From: Bacillus sp. Marseille-Q1617
GTDB taxonomy: Bacteria; Bacillota; Bacilli; Bacillales; Bacillaceae_B
NCBI RefSeq assembly: GCF_903645295.1
Contig: NZ_CAHJXM010000001.1
Location: 2,171,501-2,235,500 of the forward strand
Length of the DNA stretch: 64,000 nucleotides
Direction of reading: 5' to 3'
Shown here: positions 17,099 to 25,827 of the stretch, in pieces
How the letters are laid out: every line of letters begins with the position of its first letter
Numbering within the stretch: the first letter of the stretch is position 1
The notes under the pieces: generated by a model
What the model was told of the DNA's origin: nothing
What the model saw: only the letters and a program-made list of their open reading frames with translations
Databases searched by the model: none
Position numbers and translations under genes: made by a program

Positions 17099-17261
17099 AA
17101 TACTTACTACTTCTTTGAGTGATGACCTTCATGGCTCTTTTCTCACCAGGAGCTTGTTTGTCCGGTAAGTTCTTATCAGTTTAGGTCCTCAACAAGTTAA
17201 AGCGTATATGAAGTATTGGAAAGTTCATAATCAGGGAGATATTTTTCCCGCACTTGCGTCC

Positions 17262-19190
17262 CTATTCCCTGTCTATCGTCAACCCTTCCACGAATTTTCT
17301 CTCCATCAGTTTATCTTTCTTCCGGTTTTCTTTGCTTTCGAAGATGATATCGAAATCATAACCTTCCGGGTATAATTCGGCCGCTGAGATATAAAGAGAT
17401 AAACGTTTGTGCGGAATCACCCGTTTCTCATTTTTAACCTGGACAGTGTAGCATCCCATGTCATCAGGCCCCTTGTAGATAATGCCCAATTCTCCTGCGG
17501 GTGAGATTTTGACATTATCGCCTCTTGAGAATGGAGTCACGGTTGATTGGGCCTGTGTTTTTTTGCTGTGATCCCTTTTTTGGTGCTTGTTGACGATAAC
17601 CTGCTTCTCCATTTCCCTTATCGCATGAAAGTCTTTTTCATCTGAACTGTATGTTTTCGATTCCCGATAAGTGATTCTATGTGCTTTTTCAATGATGGCC
17701 GGATGCATGCCAAGCTTCAAGGCAATGGAGAATGCCTGGCTGTCCCCGCCTTTTCCAACGATGAGCCTGTATGTCGGCTGCAGGGTATCGATGTTAAATT
17801 CCATACTGCCATTCATGAATCCCTCATGCTCTTCTGCAAAATGCTTGATTTCACTGTAGTGAGTCGTCGCGAGCAGAGTCGCCCCTTTTTCGTATAGCTG
17901 ATCGAGGATTGCGGTTGCAAGCCCCATCCCTTCCATCGGGTCTGTGCCTGATCCCAGCTCATCCAGAAGGACCAGCGTCCGGTCGTTTGTATCCTTCAGA
18001 ATCTCGATGATGTTTTTTACGTGGGAGCTGAATGTGCTCAAGTTTTGCTCCAGGCTTTGCCCGTCCCCGATATCCAGCAGGATCTTTTCAAAGATGCTGA
18101 TTTCACTTCCTTTATCTGCCGGAATGTGGAGACCGCATTGTGTCATGAGGGTGAGCAGTCCGACCGTCTTGATGGTGACCGTCTTCCCTCCTGTGTTCGG
18201 ACCAGTGATGACCAAAGCGTGAAACGTATCTCCCATCTTGATTGTCAGCGGTACAGCTTCCATTCCTAATAGCGGGTGGACGGCATTTTTCAGATGAATC
18301 CTGTGACTTTCGTTGACTCCTGCGCTCACTCCATCAATCGAGCGGCTGAATTTCGCTTTTGCAAAAAGGACGTCATAGTGAACCATCGTTTCGATTGCGA
18401 GCTTTAGCTGCGGTTCATAGGTCTGTACAAGTCCGGTCAATGCCCATAGGATATTTTCAATTTCCTGATCTTCCTGCAGTTTATACATGAGCAACTGATC
18501 CTGCTGGACGCTCAGTTCTTCCGGTTCGATATAGATGGTGGAACCGGATGCGGATGAATCCAGGACAGCCCCTTTCACTTTTCCTCTGTATTCCTTTTTG
18601 ATCGGAAGAACGTACCGGCCGTTCCGCTGGCTGACGATTGCCTCCTGCAAGAATGTTTTGTACTTGGCTGATTTGACGATTGATTGAGTTTTGTCTTTCA
18701 ACCTGTCTTCCTGGATACTTAACTGCTTTCGGATACGCAGCAATTCTTTACTTGCGTAATCATCGATCCGTCCGTTCCTGATGCAGCGGTTGATTTCATC
18801 GGCCACTTCGGGTATGTCTTCGATGGAATATACATATGCCGACACCCTTGGTGCGATATATTGCTTGTCGGTCATGAATTTCTTCAACTTTCTGCAGGCG
18901 TCTAGAAAAAAGTACAGACCGGACAATTGATCAGGCCTTAATGGGACGCTTTTGTTTAGATTGGCAACGATTTTTCCCACACCGTCCATACCGTGAATCG
19001 GCACGCTGGCACTTTTTCCAAGGATCTCCACTGCTTCTGTCACCTCATCGAGACGCATCTCGATCTGTCGTTTGTTCGTTGATGGCATCATGTTCAAAAT
19101 TTCTTTTTTTCCTTCCTCAGTGAGGGCGAAGTTCGTCAATTCTTCTTTCACCCGGTGAAATTCCAATGTTAGAAATGTTTTTTCGTTCAA
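17262..19190 (-). CDS. MutS2-like ATPase lacking the Smr nuclease domain
   Basis: The 642-residue protein aligns with MutS2, a homodimeric ABC-type ATPase that in B. subtilis acts on collided ribosomes. It has the core helical domain (1-300), Walker A GPNTGGKT (330-337), Walker B LVLLDELGSGTDP (406-418) and THYSEIKH (443-450). A KOW-like stretch RGDNVKISPAGELGIIY (556-572) follows a shortened clamp region. MutS2 is usually about 785 residues and ends in an Smr nuclease domain, which is absent here. I chose TTG 19190, seven bases after GGAGGAG. The long leader with a short peptide and two terminator-like stems suggests translation-responsive attenuation. Confidence 0.85.
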   Translation of the reverse strand: MNEKTFLTLEFHRVKEELTNFALTEEGKKEILNMMPSTNKRQIEMRLDEVTEAVEILGKSASVPIHGMDGVGKIVANLNKSVPLRPDQLSGLYFFLDACRKLKKFMTDKQYIAPRVSAYVYSIEDIPEVADEINRCIRNGRIDDYASKELLRIRKQLSIQEDRLKDKTQSIVKSAKYKTFLQEAIVSQRNGRYVLPIKKEYRGKVKGAVLDSSASGSTIYIEPEELSVQQDQLLMYKLQEDQEIENILWALTGLVQTYEPQLKLAIETMVHYDVLFAKAKFSRSIDGVSAGVNESHRIHLKNAVHPLLGMEAVPLTIKMGDTFHALVITGPNTGGKTVTIKTVGLLTLMTQCGLHIPADKGSEISIFEKILLDIGDGQSLEQNLSTFSSHVKNIIEILKDTNDRTLVLLDELGSGTDPMEGMGLATAILDQLYEKGATLLATTHYSEIKHFAEEHEGFMNGSMEFNIDTLQPTYRLIVGKGGDSQAFSIALKLGMHPAIIEKAHRITYRESKTYSSDEKDFHAIREMEKQVIVNKHQKRDHSKKTQAQSTVTPFSRGDNVKISPAGELGIIYKGPDDMGCYTVQVKNEKRVIPHKRLSLYISAAELYPEGYDFDIIFESKENRKKDKLMERKFVEGLTIDRE

Positions 19191-19219
19191 TGTGTTCTCC
19201 TCCAATAAATAAAAATAGA

Positions 19220-19247
19220 CCACAACAGAACAATGTCCATTGTGGTC
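19220..19247 (-). terminator. Leader hairpin 2 just before the MutS2-like gene
   Basis: On the minus strand GACCACAA pairs with TTGTGGTC and is followed by TATTTTTATTTATT, ending about 10 bases before the GGAGGAG site. It is terminator-like but placed upstream of its gene, as expected for an attenuator. Confidence 0.65.
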
Positions 19248-19328
19248 TTCATGACTTGTATACAAAGGTCCCTTTTATGGCTGCATGGAAATACACGTGT
19301 CACTACACACGCTTTTTTGTACACAAAA

Positions 19329-19355
19329 AGAGCTGTGCACAAAAGACACAGCTCT
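19329..19355 (-). terminator. Leader hairpin 1 (attenuator candidate)
   Basis: AGAGCTGTG pairs with CACAGCTCT and is followed by TTTTTGTG on the minus strand, about 140 bases before the MutS2-like start codon. An extra copy of AGCTGTG occurs upstream at 19414-19420 and could pair with the 3' arm instead, giving an antitermination option. Confidence 0.65.
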
Positions 19356-19391
19356 CCTAAAGTAAAAGGGGATGTACAGGCTATGACCATT

Positions 19392-19402
19392 GTTCTTAAC
19401 TA
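19392..19402 (-). promoter_or_regulatory. Segment complementary to the leader-peptide coding sequence
   Basis: On the minus strand TAGTTAAGAAC is an exact complement of GTTCTTAACTA at 19492-19502, which is the end of the leader peptide frame including its stop codon. A ribosome held on the leader peptide would prevent this pairing. Confidence 0.6.
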
Positions 19403-19490
19403 CATTTTGCAAGCACAGCTAAATAAGCGTATCATCCGCCTTTATTTTCAAAAGACGAATGCCGGCAAAATGTCCGTATTCATTTCACGG

Positions 19491-19514
19491 TTAGTTAAGA
19501 ACGACACCTAACAT
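19491..19514 (-). CDS. Candidate leader peptide MLGVVLN
   Basis: A seven-residue frame with AAAGGGAG eight bases before the ATG, starting about 36 bases after the predicted transcription start. Its last codons and stop are exactly complementary to 19392-19402. The arrangement resembles leader peptides that control antibiotic-response genes in Bacilli by ribosome stalling. Function is inferred from architecture only. Confidence 0.55.
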   Translation of the reverse strand: MLGVVLN

Positions 19515-19556
19515 ATAACATACTCCCTTTATATACAAAGATAATTTTACATCATT

Positions 19557-19585
19557 ATTGTATGCCGGCCGCCTGAAAAAGTCAA
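19557..19585 (-). promoter_or_regulatory. Sigma-A promoter of the MutS2-like gene
   Basis: On the minus strand TTGACT (19580-19585) and TACAAT (19557-19562) are separated by exactly 17 bases. Transcription would start near 19550 and give a leader of about 360 bases before TTG 19190. Confidence 0.75.
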
Positions 19586-19592
19586 CACAGTG

Positions 19593-19631
19593 GCAGCTGC
19601 GGTAACGCGTTAATGCACTGCGGGACGGGCC
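19593..19631 (-). terminator. Imperfect GGGACGGGCC-family hairpin after dsdA
   Basis: The segment carries CTGCGG-TAACGCGTTAA-CACTGCGGGACGGGCC, related to the perfect hairpins at 16565 and 21024. It lies 10 bases past the D-serine dehydratase stop codon and probably ends that transcript just before the MutS2-like promoter. Confidence 0.6.
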
Positions 19632-19640
19632 TTTAGCCCA

Positions 19641-20945
19641 TTAAAGATACCCCTTTCCTTTGGTCACGTATTCGTGCATGATGGATTCCGGGACCAGATT
19701 CCCCCCTGTTGCCCATACCAGGTGGGTTGCCCGGTTTAACTGATCGTCAGTAAATGATAGTGATTTCAGGTGAGTCCTTATTTGGGGCATGGCCGGGCCG
19801 ATCATACCTGCTAATGCAGAAGGCTCCAGTGAGATTGACTCTGATTCATGTAAAAGAGCAAGCATTTTATAAAGGTTCTCATCGCTGACCGTGTACACCC
19901 CGTTCAGGAGTTCCTGAACCATTTTCCCTGCCAGGGCTGAAGGACGGCCGACCGCTAATCCATCCGCTTCTGTCTTGTTGCTTAAACCTATATCCCGGAC
20001 AGAAATGGCCTCATGTTTTCCGGAAGCAAGCCCGAGCAGCATACAAGGGGAATTCACCGGTTCAGCAAAATAGCAATGGACATGGTCCCCGAATACATGT
20101 TTCAACCCGTATGTCACCCCGCCGGGTCCGCCGCCGACTCCGCAAGGCAAATAAACGATGAGTGGGTGGTCTCGATCTACTTTGATGCCTTCTTGTTTCA
20201 ACTGTTTTTGGAGTCTTAACGCAGCCACAGCGTAACCCATGAACAGATCCATCGAATTTTCATCGTCAATGAAGAAACATTTCTCATCCTTCAAACATTG
20301 CTTTCTTCCTTCCTCCACCGCATAGGAAAAGTCATTTACATGTTCTACTACCCCGACACCTTTTTCTCTGAGAAGATCCTTCTTCCATTGCTTTGCTTCC
20401 TGTGACATATGCACCGTCACTCTAAAACCAAGTGCAGCCCCCATTGTGCCGATACTCAATGCAAGGTTGCCGGTTGATCCGACAGCGATGGAGAATTGGG
20501 AGAAAAAATCTTTAAACGTGCTGCTTGCTAATTTAGAATAATCATCATTTTTCTCTATTATCCCGTGTGTCAATGCCAGTGTTTCAGCCAGCTTCAGCAC
20601 TTCATAAATACCGCCGCGTGCTTTGATGGATCCCGCAATCGGAAGCTGATTGTCACACTTCAGCATCAGCTTACCTGATATGGTTGTTTGATAGTATTTT
20701 TGCATGACCTCCTGCATCCTTGGCAAGTATCTAATGGGTGATTCGATGATTCCGTTCGCCTTCCTGGTATCGGGGAACACTTCTTTCAGATATGGAGCAA
20801 ATCGTAAAAGCCTTTGTTCTGCTTCTATGATGTCCTCCGATTCAACAGGGCTAAAAGGTTTTAACAGGCCGTTCGGCCAAAACGTTTCCTTCTTCCCGCA
20901 TAATTCTGAAAAAAGCTCCGTGTCCAATCCATATGTATGATCCAT
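19641..20945 (-). CDS. dsdA: D-serine dehydratase
   Basis: 434 residues, full length for DsdA, the PLP enzyme that converts D-serine to pyruvate and ammonia in the cytoplasm. The PLP-binding lysine is K108 in SIKARGG; the phosphate-binding loop VGSTGNLALSIG lies near 170, PCGVGGGPGG near 270 and the end motif WATGGNLVPE near 413, all typical of the family. GGAGG precedes the ATG. The gene stands alone, without a D-serine transporter or DsdC regulator nearby. It probably detoxifies D-serine or uses it as a carbon and nitrogen source. Confidence 0.95.
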   Translation of the reverse strand: MDHTYGLDTELFSELCGKKETFWPNGLLKPFSPVESEDIIEAEQRLLRFAPYLKEVFPDTRKANGIIESPIRYLPRMQEVMQKYYQTTISGKLMLKCDNQLPIAGSIKARGGIYEVLKLAETLALTHGIIEKNDDYSKLASSTFKDFFSQFSIAVGSTGNLALSIGTMGAALGFRVTVHMSQEAKQWKKDLLREKGVGVVEHVNDFSYAVEEGRKQCLKDEKCFFIDDENSMDLFMGYAVAALRLQKQLKQEGIKVDRDHPLIVYLPCGVGGGPGGVTYGLKHVFGDHVHCYFAEPVNSPCMLLGLASGKHEAISVRDIGLSNKTEADGLAVGRPSALAGKMVQELLNGVYTVSDENLYKMLALLHESESISLEPSALAGMIGPAMPQIRTHLKSLSFTDDQLNRATHLVWATGGNLVPESIMHEYVTKGKGYL

Positions 20946-21023
20946 CCTTGGTTGCCTCCTCTATTGAAAACTTTCATTACGTATAACCTACCATATTTCT
21001 TGTTTGCAATAGGACTCATTTTC

Positions 21024-21074
21024 AAGGCCCGTCCCTCTATGCAGTAACTTGGTAACGCGACGAGGGACGGGCCT
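21024..21074 (-). terminator. GGGACGGGCC-family hairpin after the GNAT gene
   Basis: AAGGCCCGTCCCTC pairs with GAGGGACGGGCCTT; the loop holds GGTAACGCG. It lies five bases past the acetyltransferase stop codon and is the third of four related hairpins. Confidence 0.8.
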
Positions 21075-21078
21075 TCTT

Positions 21079-21534
21079 CTATATTTCCTTTGTCATGAAT
21101 ATGCTGTTTGAATCTTCTCTATAGCTGGCAAATGGTTCACAATACGTGAACCCAAAGCTTTCATACAGTTTCCTTGCGGGCACGAATGCTGCCATCGATC
21201 CTGTTTCAAGGCTCAAGCGCAGATAACCGCGTTCTTTTGCCACTGAAATGATATGGAGAAGAATACTCTTCGAAACACCCTTTCTTAAATGTGAAGGGGA
21301 TGTTTTCATCGACTTGATTTCCCCATGCTCCGGGTCGAGTTCTTTAAGTGCCCCGCAGCCAACCAGTTCATTCCCTTCCCATGCACTCCAGAAAGTGATG
21401 TCCGGCTGTCTCAACCCATCTATATTCAGAGCATGCCTGCTTTCAGGCGGTGAATGCAGAGCCATATTATAAAGATGATCCATAATCAGTTCAGATGCTT
21501 CTTTTCCAATTTCTTTATCCAGTTTCATTTCCAA
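21079..21534 (-). CDS. GNAT-family N-acetyltransferase (YsnE-like)
   Basis: About 151 residues with the GNAT fold: ELVGCGALKELDPEHGEIKSMKTSPSH forms strands 2-4, followed by the acetyl-CoA loop LRKGVSKSILLHII and the C-terminal KLYESFGFTYCEPF motif. It resembles B. subtilis YsnE, a putative acetyltransferase. I prefer TTG 21534, eight bases after GGGGAG; the ATG two codons later is the alternative. The acceptor substrate is unknown. Confidence 0.82.
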   Translation of the reverse strand: MEMKLDKEIGKEASELIMDHLYNMALHSPPESRHALNIDGLRQPDITFWSAWEGNELVGCGALKELDPEHGEIKSMKTSPSHLRKGVSKSILLHIISVAKERGYLRLSLETGSMAAFVPARKLYESFGFTYCEPFASYREDSNSIFMTKEI

Positions 21535-21621
21535 CAGAACCACTCCCCTCATAAGACTGCCACAGACTGTTTATGAAGAGAATTTTACCATATCCACTCT
21601 CGCTTCCGGGATATAAATGAA

Positions 21622-21654
21622 ACCCTTCCACTAAGTTAATATCATTGGAAGGGT
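21622..21654 (-). terminator. Terminator of the flavoprotein gene
   Basis: On the minus strand ACCCTTCCA pairs with TGGAAGGGT and is followed by TTTCATTTA. It is 14 bases past the stop codon at 21668. Confidence 0.75.
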
Positions 21655-21667
21655 CTCAATAAGAATG

Positions 21668-22297
21668 CTATTCTATTATATTACCTTCTGCAGGAATTGG
21701 CCGCTCTTTTAATAGTCTGGCAAAGTGGAGTAGATTGTATGCCATGATCCTTGCATGCTGCTGGGTGAATTCATTTTCTTTTCCATTTGCTTCAATATAG
21801 GAAGCACCAGGACCAGCTTCTCCAACCCAGTAGGTTTCCACATTTGGCGGAATCGTAAATCCAATATGGGACAGTCCATAAAGAATGGAGGCTGAAGCAT
21901 GTTTAGCCCCATCTTCGTTCCCCGTTACAATAGCCCCGCCGACTTTATTATAATAGAGATACTGTCCTTTTTCGTTTGTCAGGCTGCTCCCGCCATACAG
22001 GCGTTCTATCGCAAGTGTGGCGATGCTGCTTTTTTCACCCAGCCAGAGCGGCGTCCCGATTATGACGATATCAGACTGTTTTACCTTTTCGAAGATCTCC
22101 GGCCACTGGTCGTCTTCTCCAGCGTCAGGTGTTATTCCATACGAAATTCTATAATCTGCCAATCGTACAACTTCGGATTCTACTCTTTCTTTCTCAAAAA
22201 TATCAATGACCTCGTCCATCAATGCAGCCGTATTAGACTGCTCATTCCCGCTTTTCAGCGAACAGTTCAGAAATAATGCGTTGATCATCTTCCCCAT
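21668..22297 (-). CDS. Flavodoxin/NADPH-dependent FMN reductase family protein
   Basis: 209 residues of the flavodoxin-like fold. The N-terminal LFLNCSLKSGNEQSNTAAL binds the FMN phosphate, and VIIGTPLWLGEKSSI and VGGAIVTGNEDGAKH line the isoalloxazine pocket. Family members reduce FMN, quinones or iron with NAD(P)H. The end IPAEGNIIE is hydrophilic. A terminator follows, and the divergent DUF3784-like gene begins 150 bases upstream. The electron acceptor is unknown. Confidence 0.85.
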   Translation of the reverse strand: MGKMINALFLNCSLKSGNEQSNTAALMDEVIDIFEKERVESEVVRLADYRISYGITPDAGEDDQWPEIFEKVKQSDIVIIGTPLWLGEKSSIATLAIERLYGGSSLTNEKGQYLYYNKVGGAIVTGNEDGAKHASASILYGLSHIGFTIPPNVETYWVGEAGPGASYIEANGKENEFTQQHARIMAYNLLHFARLLKERPIPAEGNIIE

Positions 22298-22449
22298 CCT
22301 TTCTAAATGGCATTTTTCTTAACTGATACCCATTAGAATAAGCAGTAAACTATGTGACCCTCTTCGAAAAATACTTCTTCTAAGATGAAACCAAATTCAT
22401 CTGAATACCGTATCTATTACTAAAGGTAACTCACTCTGGAGGGGAAAAT

Positions 22450-23160
22450 ATGGGCATCCTAATCGGAATACAATTATTTGTTATCGCGTTATTCTTACTA
22501 CTGGGCTGGGCGATTCGGGTTAAAAAGATGTATGGATTGATTTCCGGATTTTTAGACAGACGGGAGGAAGAAAAAGAATATCTAATCAAGAACGGGTATC
22601 CGCAAAAGATTGGTACTTTACTGATCTTGACCGCAGCCGGAATGCTTTTCCTGCTCCCTCTTGCCTTCACTTCCTTCACCTACACGATGGAAGTGCAATT
22701 CGGTTTCATGATGATTTTTCTGATGGGCGGAATGACTTATTTATCCCGCTATGAAGTCCCTGGTAAAAGAAAGCGAAGCTACTGGATCAGTTCCCTCCTA
22801 ATGCTCGTTGTGTTTGGTATGATCGGGGGGCTCACCTTTGCCGGCTATCAAAAAAATGAGTTGATTGTTGCCAAAGATTCTTTTGAGATTACCGGCATGT
22901 ACGGGGATAAGTGGAAAATAGAAGACATCGAAGAAGTTACATTGCTCGATGAAATGCCGGAAGTCACGTGGAAAATCAACGGATTCGGACTTTCAACGAA
23001 GGCAAAGGGTGTTTTTAAGGTGAAAGAGTACGGAAGAAGCCTATTGTTCATAAAAAAGGAGTCACCATATATTTATATAAAAGTCGGGGACCAACATGTG
23101 TTCATTAATGGCGGCTCGCCTGAGGAAACATTAGCATGGTATGAAGAATTAGCAGGTTAA
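22450..23160 (+). CDS. DUF3784-like membrane protein with PH-like C-terminal domain
   Basis: 236 residues. The first 60 match the DUF3784 pattern (helix, then WAIRVKKMYGLISGF). Helices follow at about 55-77, 80-96 and 110-130, and a soluble C-terminal domain (ITGMYGDKWKIEDIEEVTLLD, then GDQHVFINGGSPEETLAWYEEL) resembles bacterial PH domains. GGAGGGG lies seven bases before the ATG. Proteins of this kind have no assigned function. It is a single gene. Confidence 0.75.
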   Translation: MGILIGIQLFVIALFLLLGWAIRVKKMYGLISGFLDRREEEKEYLIKNGYPQKIGTLLILTAAGMLFLLPLAFTSFTYTMEVQFGFMMIFLMGGMTYLSRYEVPGKRKRSYWISSLLMLVVFGMIGGLTFAGYQKNELIVAKDSFEITGMYGDKWKIEDIEEVTLLDEMPEVTWKINGFGLSTKAKGVFKVKEYGRSLLFIKKESPYIYIKVGDQHVFINGGSPEETLAWYEELAG

Positions 23161-23208
23161 CCCCACATCCATCATTATTCAAATCAGCTTAATTCAAGTC
23201 CTTACACC

Positions 23209-23240
23209 TTAGAGCCCCTTAATTTTGGACACCTTTATCA
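23209..23240 (+). mobile_element. Solo remnant of an IS end
   Basis: TTAGAGCCCCTTAATTTTGG and the following ACACC resemble both ends of the IS at 24710-26190 (TTTAACCCCCTAAGTTTGGACAC on the left, TTTAGCCCC then TTTTGGACACC on the right, described in parts). No transposase or second end is nearby, so this is a relic or a chance likeness. Confidence 0.45.
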
Positions 23241-23294
23241 TTATTTGAGATAGTTATATATAGATTTGAATACTAATAAAAGGGGATTCCCGGC

Positions 23295-24392
23295 ATGATA
23301 CCTGCTCTGCTCATTTTATGTATGATAATCACGGCAGTCTATTTACTTCTGAAATTTCACCCTGCTTTTGGGCAGAAGCCATCTAAAAGTAAAGTACAAA
23401 CTTCATCACAGTACTTCAACGGATCATTTAAGAATCCCATGCCCGCTTCTATGAAAACAGATTGGAAGTCTTCCTTCACCATGATTCGGGATCTGTTCAA
23501 GAAAGATGCAAACCGAAAGCCAAAGCATACACTCCCGATCACAGACTTCCCTGCACTGAATCATCCTCATAACAAAACGAACATCACGTGGTTTGGCCAT
23601 TCTGCCTGTATGATCGAGATTGACGGCAAACACCTCTTCCTTGATCCCATGTTTGGGAATGACCCGTCCCCTTTCCCGTTTTTGGGAAACAGGAGATTCA
23701 GCCAAACATTACCCTTTTCATTGGAAGCTCTCCCAGAAATCGATGCCGTTATTCTTTCTCACGATCATTATGACCATCTTGATTACGGAACGATAAAAAA
23801 ACTCCGTGAGCGGGTCCACCAATTCTTTGTTCCGATTGGAGTGGGAAGTCACCTTGAGCATTGGGGCATTGACCCTGACAAGATCATAGAACTTGATTGG
23901 TGGGATGAATACGAATTTCACGGTATTTGCTTGGCAGCAACACCGGCAAGGCATTTCTCCGGAAGAAGCTTGCATGACCGAAACAGCACCTTGTGGTGTT
24001 CCTGGGTCATACAAGGAAAGGAATCAAGTATATTTTTCAGCGGAGACAGCGGGTACGGACCTCATTTCAAAGAAATTGGTGAACGTTATGGTCCATTCGA
24101 CCTTTCCCTGATGGAATGCGGCCAATATGATTCGAGATGGGCACCTATTCACATGTTTCCAGAGGAAACCGTTCAAGCTCATATGGATGTTAAAGGCACT
24201 CTCTTGCTGCCCATTCATTGGGGCGCTTTCATTCTGTCCTTTCATGAATGGACGGATCCTGTTAAGCGTGTGACGAAGGCTGCGGAGAAAGAAGGCGTCA
24301 GGATTGTTACACCGATGATCGGGGAAACCGTATTCGTTCATGAGGGTCCGTTCCCTGCACTGAAGTGGTGGGAGGAAGGACCGGAGAAATAG
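23295..24392 (+). CDS. MBL-fold metallohydrolase (UlaG / NAPE-PLD-like)
   Basis: 365 residues with an N-terminal membrane anchor (about 4-19) and a metallo-beta-lactamase fold. Metal ligands are visible in LSHDHYDHLDY (HxHxDH, near 155-162), in ATPARHFSGRS and FFSGDSGYGPHF, and in LLPIHWGAF. The FGHSACMIEIDGKHLFLDP strand and the RHFSGR motif resemble the N-acyl-phosphatidylethanolamine phospholipase D and UlaG branches. The substrate could be a lipid or a sugar lactone. AGGGGA precedes the ATG and a strong terminator follows. Confidence 0.85.
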   Translation: MIPALLILCMIITAVYLLLKFHPAFGQKPSKSKVQTSSQYFNGSFKNPMPASMKTDWKSSFTMIRDLFKKDANRKPKHTLPITDFPALNHPHNKTNITWFGHSACMIEIDGKHLFLDPMFGNDPSPFPFLGNRRFSQTLPFSLEALPEIDAVILSHDHYDHLDYGTIKKLRERVHQFFVPIGVGSHLEHWGIDPDKIIELDWWDEYEFHGICLAATPARHFSGRSLHDRNSTLWCSWVIQGKESSIFFSGDSGYGPHFKEIGERYGPFDLSLMECGQYDSRWAPIHMFPEETVQAHMDVKGTLLLPIHWGAFILSFHEWTDPVKRVTKAAEKEGVRIVTPMIGETVFVHEGPFPALKWWEEGPEK

Positions 24393-24458
24393 AAGAATTT
24401 CCCCTACGGAATGTTATCAATGGGCTATAATAATATAAGTTGTAAGTTCACCAATTTG

Positions 24459-24492
24459 AAAAGACCCCTCCAGAATTGAGGAGGGGTCTTTT
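24459..24492 (+). terminator. Terminator of the MBL-fold gene
   Basis: AAAAGACCCCTCC pairs with GGAGGGGTCTTTT around AGAATTGA. Its T-tract is part of the sequence duplicated by insertion of the MITE (CTTTTCATG). Confidence 0.9.
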
Positions 24493-24840
24493 CATGTAAC
24501 GGGTTCTGTTTTGAAGTATGAAATTGTAATCTACACCGCAAAATGTGGTAGTCATTGCAGATGCATTTACAGCTAATCATACCCGAAGCATCCCCCCAAT
24601 CCAGATGAAAGAATCAGTAACATTGGATGATTAAATAAGGGGAGAATCTTCCCTTAATGAAGAAATAGAACTGAAAACAGTTAAAATAAAGGGAAAATTT
24701 ACTTCTATTCGGTTTAACCCCCTAAGTTTGGACACATACTCCACTTTTCTTAGGGTTACTTAGTTTTTCATCTTTCTACCGCGCTTTCGCTTGCTGGCCT
24801 CAATGTTTTCAAACAGGAAACCTGTTCAAAAACATTGAGG

Positions 24841-25827
24841 TCACATGGTTAATGTGATTGGTTTTACTTGATTGTCCATATATTTCTCAAAATACTCTTT
24901 TGGTGAATAGTCCATCAAACTGCCGTGATATCGTTCTTCATTGTAAAACTGGATATAATTATCGACCTTTTTATAAGCATGTTCAAAGTTTATAAACTCA
25001 TTTCTTTGATAACACTCTCGTTCCAGTACACTATGAAAAGACTCAATATAAGCATTCATATTAGGTGACTTCGGTGGGATCCTTTCGTGCTCAATCACGA
25101 TTTGTTCCTTACAAAAATCCTGAAAATGATGACTACAGAATTGTGGACCGTTATCAGTCCTGATAATTAGTTTAGTGGAGTTATCAGCTATTTGATCTTC
25201 AGAGTCGGGGATATGAATATTTCGTTTCATAATAGCCTTCTGAAGCATTTTGGTGATATGTTTGGCTTCGCACACAGTACCTCTGTAATGACCTACGATC
25301 GTACGATCGTAGACATCAATGGCACTAGCCAGGAAGAAATAACGCCTTGAAGAAAGCACATACCCATACTTAATATCTAGCTGCCATAACTGATTAGGAC
25401 CATTAACAGAACGGTTTCTAGCTAGTTTTCTAGGATATTTTGGGTTCTTTTCTCTTTGAGGCATCAAGATATCTAGCTCTTTACACAATCTGTAGACTTT
25501 CTTTTTATTAATGATTAGTTTGTATTTTTTTCTTAAGGCCCTTGTCAGCTTACGGTACCCATATACAGCTGATTCACCATCAATCAATTTCATTAAGTAC
25601 TTCTTTATTAAAGAATCTTTAACTCTCTTTCCTTTGGTGTTCATGGAGAATCCAGGGATTGGTCTTCCCCCCGTGGTTTCCCGTTTCACAGTGGGGTTAG
25701 AAACCCTATAGTAATACGTTGAACGTCCTACGGAAGCAATCTTTAAAACACGTTTGGCAGGAAAACCAGCCTGGATCCATTCATGGGCAAAGGCTATTCG
25801 CTCGGAAAGTCCGGAAACTTTTTTTTT
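24841..25827 (-). CDS. IS3-family transposase OrfB (DDE domain), reached by -1 frameshift
   Basis: The catalytic part of the transposase. An rve-type integrase core shows the DDE triad: D in WQLDIKYG, D in IIRTDNGPQF and E in PNMNAYIESFHS. Its frame is open from the run of nine A residues at the end of OrfA; the first ATG is only at 25689. The active product is most likely the OrfAB fusion made by slippage on that run. HeliX-turn-helix HTH_21-like sequence (RPIPGFSMN to YGYRKLTRALRKKY) precedes the core. Length is normal, with no internal stop. Confidence 0.92.
   Translation of the reverse strand, partial: KKKVSGLSERIAFAHEWIQAGFPAKRVLKIASVGRSTYYYRVSNPTVKRETTGGRPIPGFSMNTKGKRVKDSLIKKYLMKLIDGESAVYGYRKLTRALRKKYKLIINKKKVYRLCKELDILMPQREKNPKYPRKLARNRSVNGPNQLWQLDIKYGYVLSSRRYFFLASAIDVYDRTIVGHYRGTVCEAKHITKMLQKAIMKRNIHIPDSEDQIADNSTKLIIRTDNGPQFCSHHFQDFCKEQIVIEHERIPPKSPNMNAYIESFHSVLERECYQRNEFINFEHAYKKVDNYIQFYNEERYHGSLMDYSPKEYFEKYMDNQVKPITLTM

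Noticed and set aside
25689..25691. Independent start of the transposase OrfB at its first ATG
   Set aside because: The frame is open far upstream to the A9 run in OrfA, the usual -1 frameshift site of IS3-family elements.
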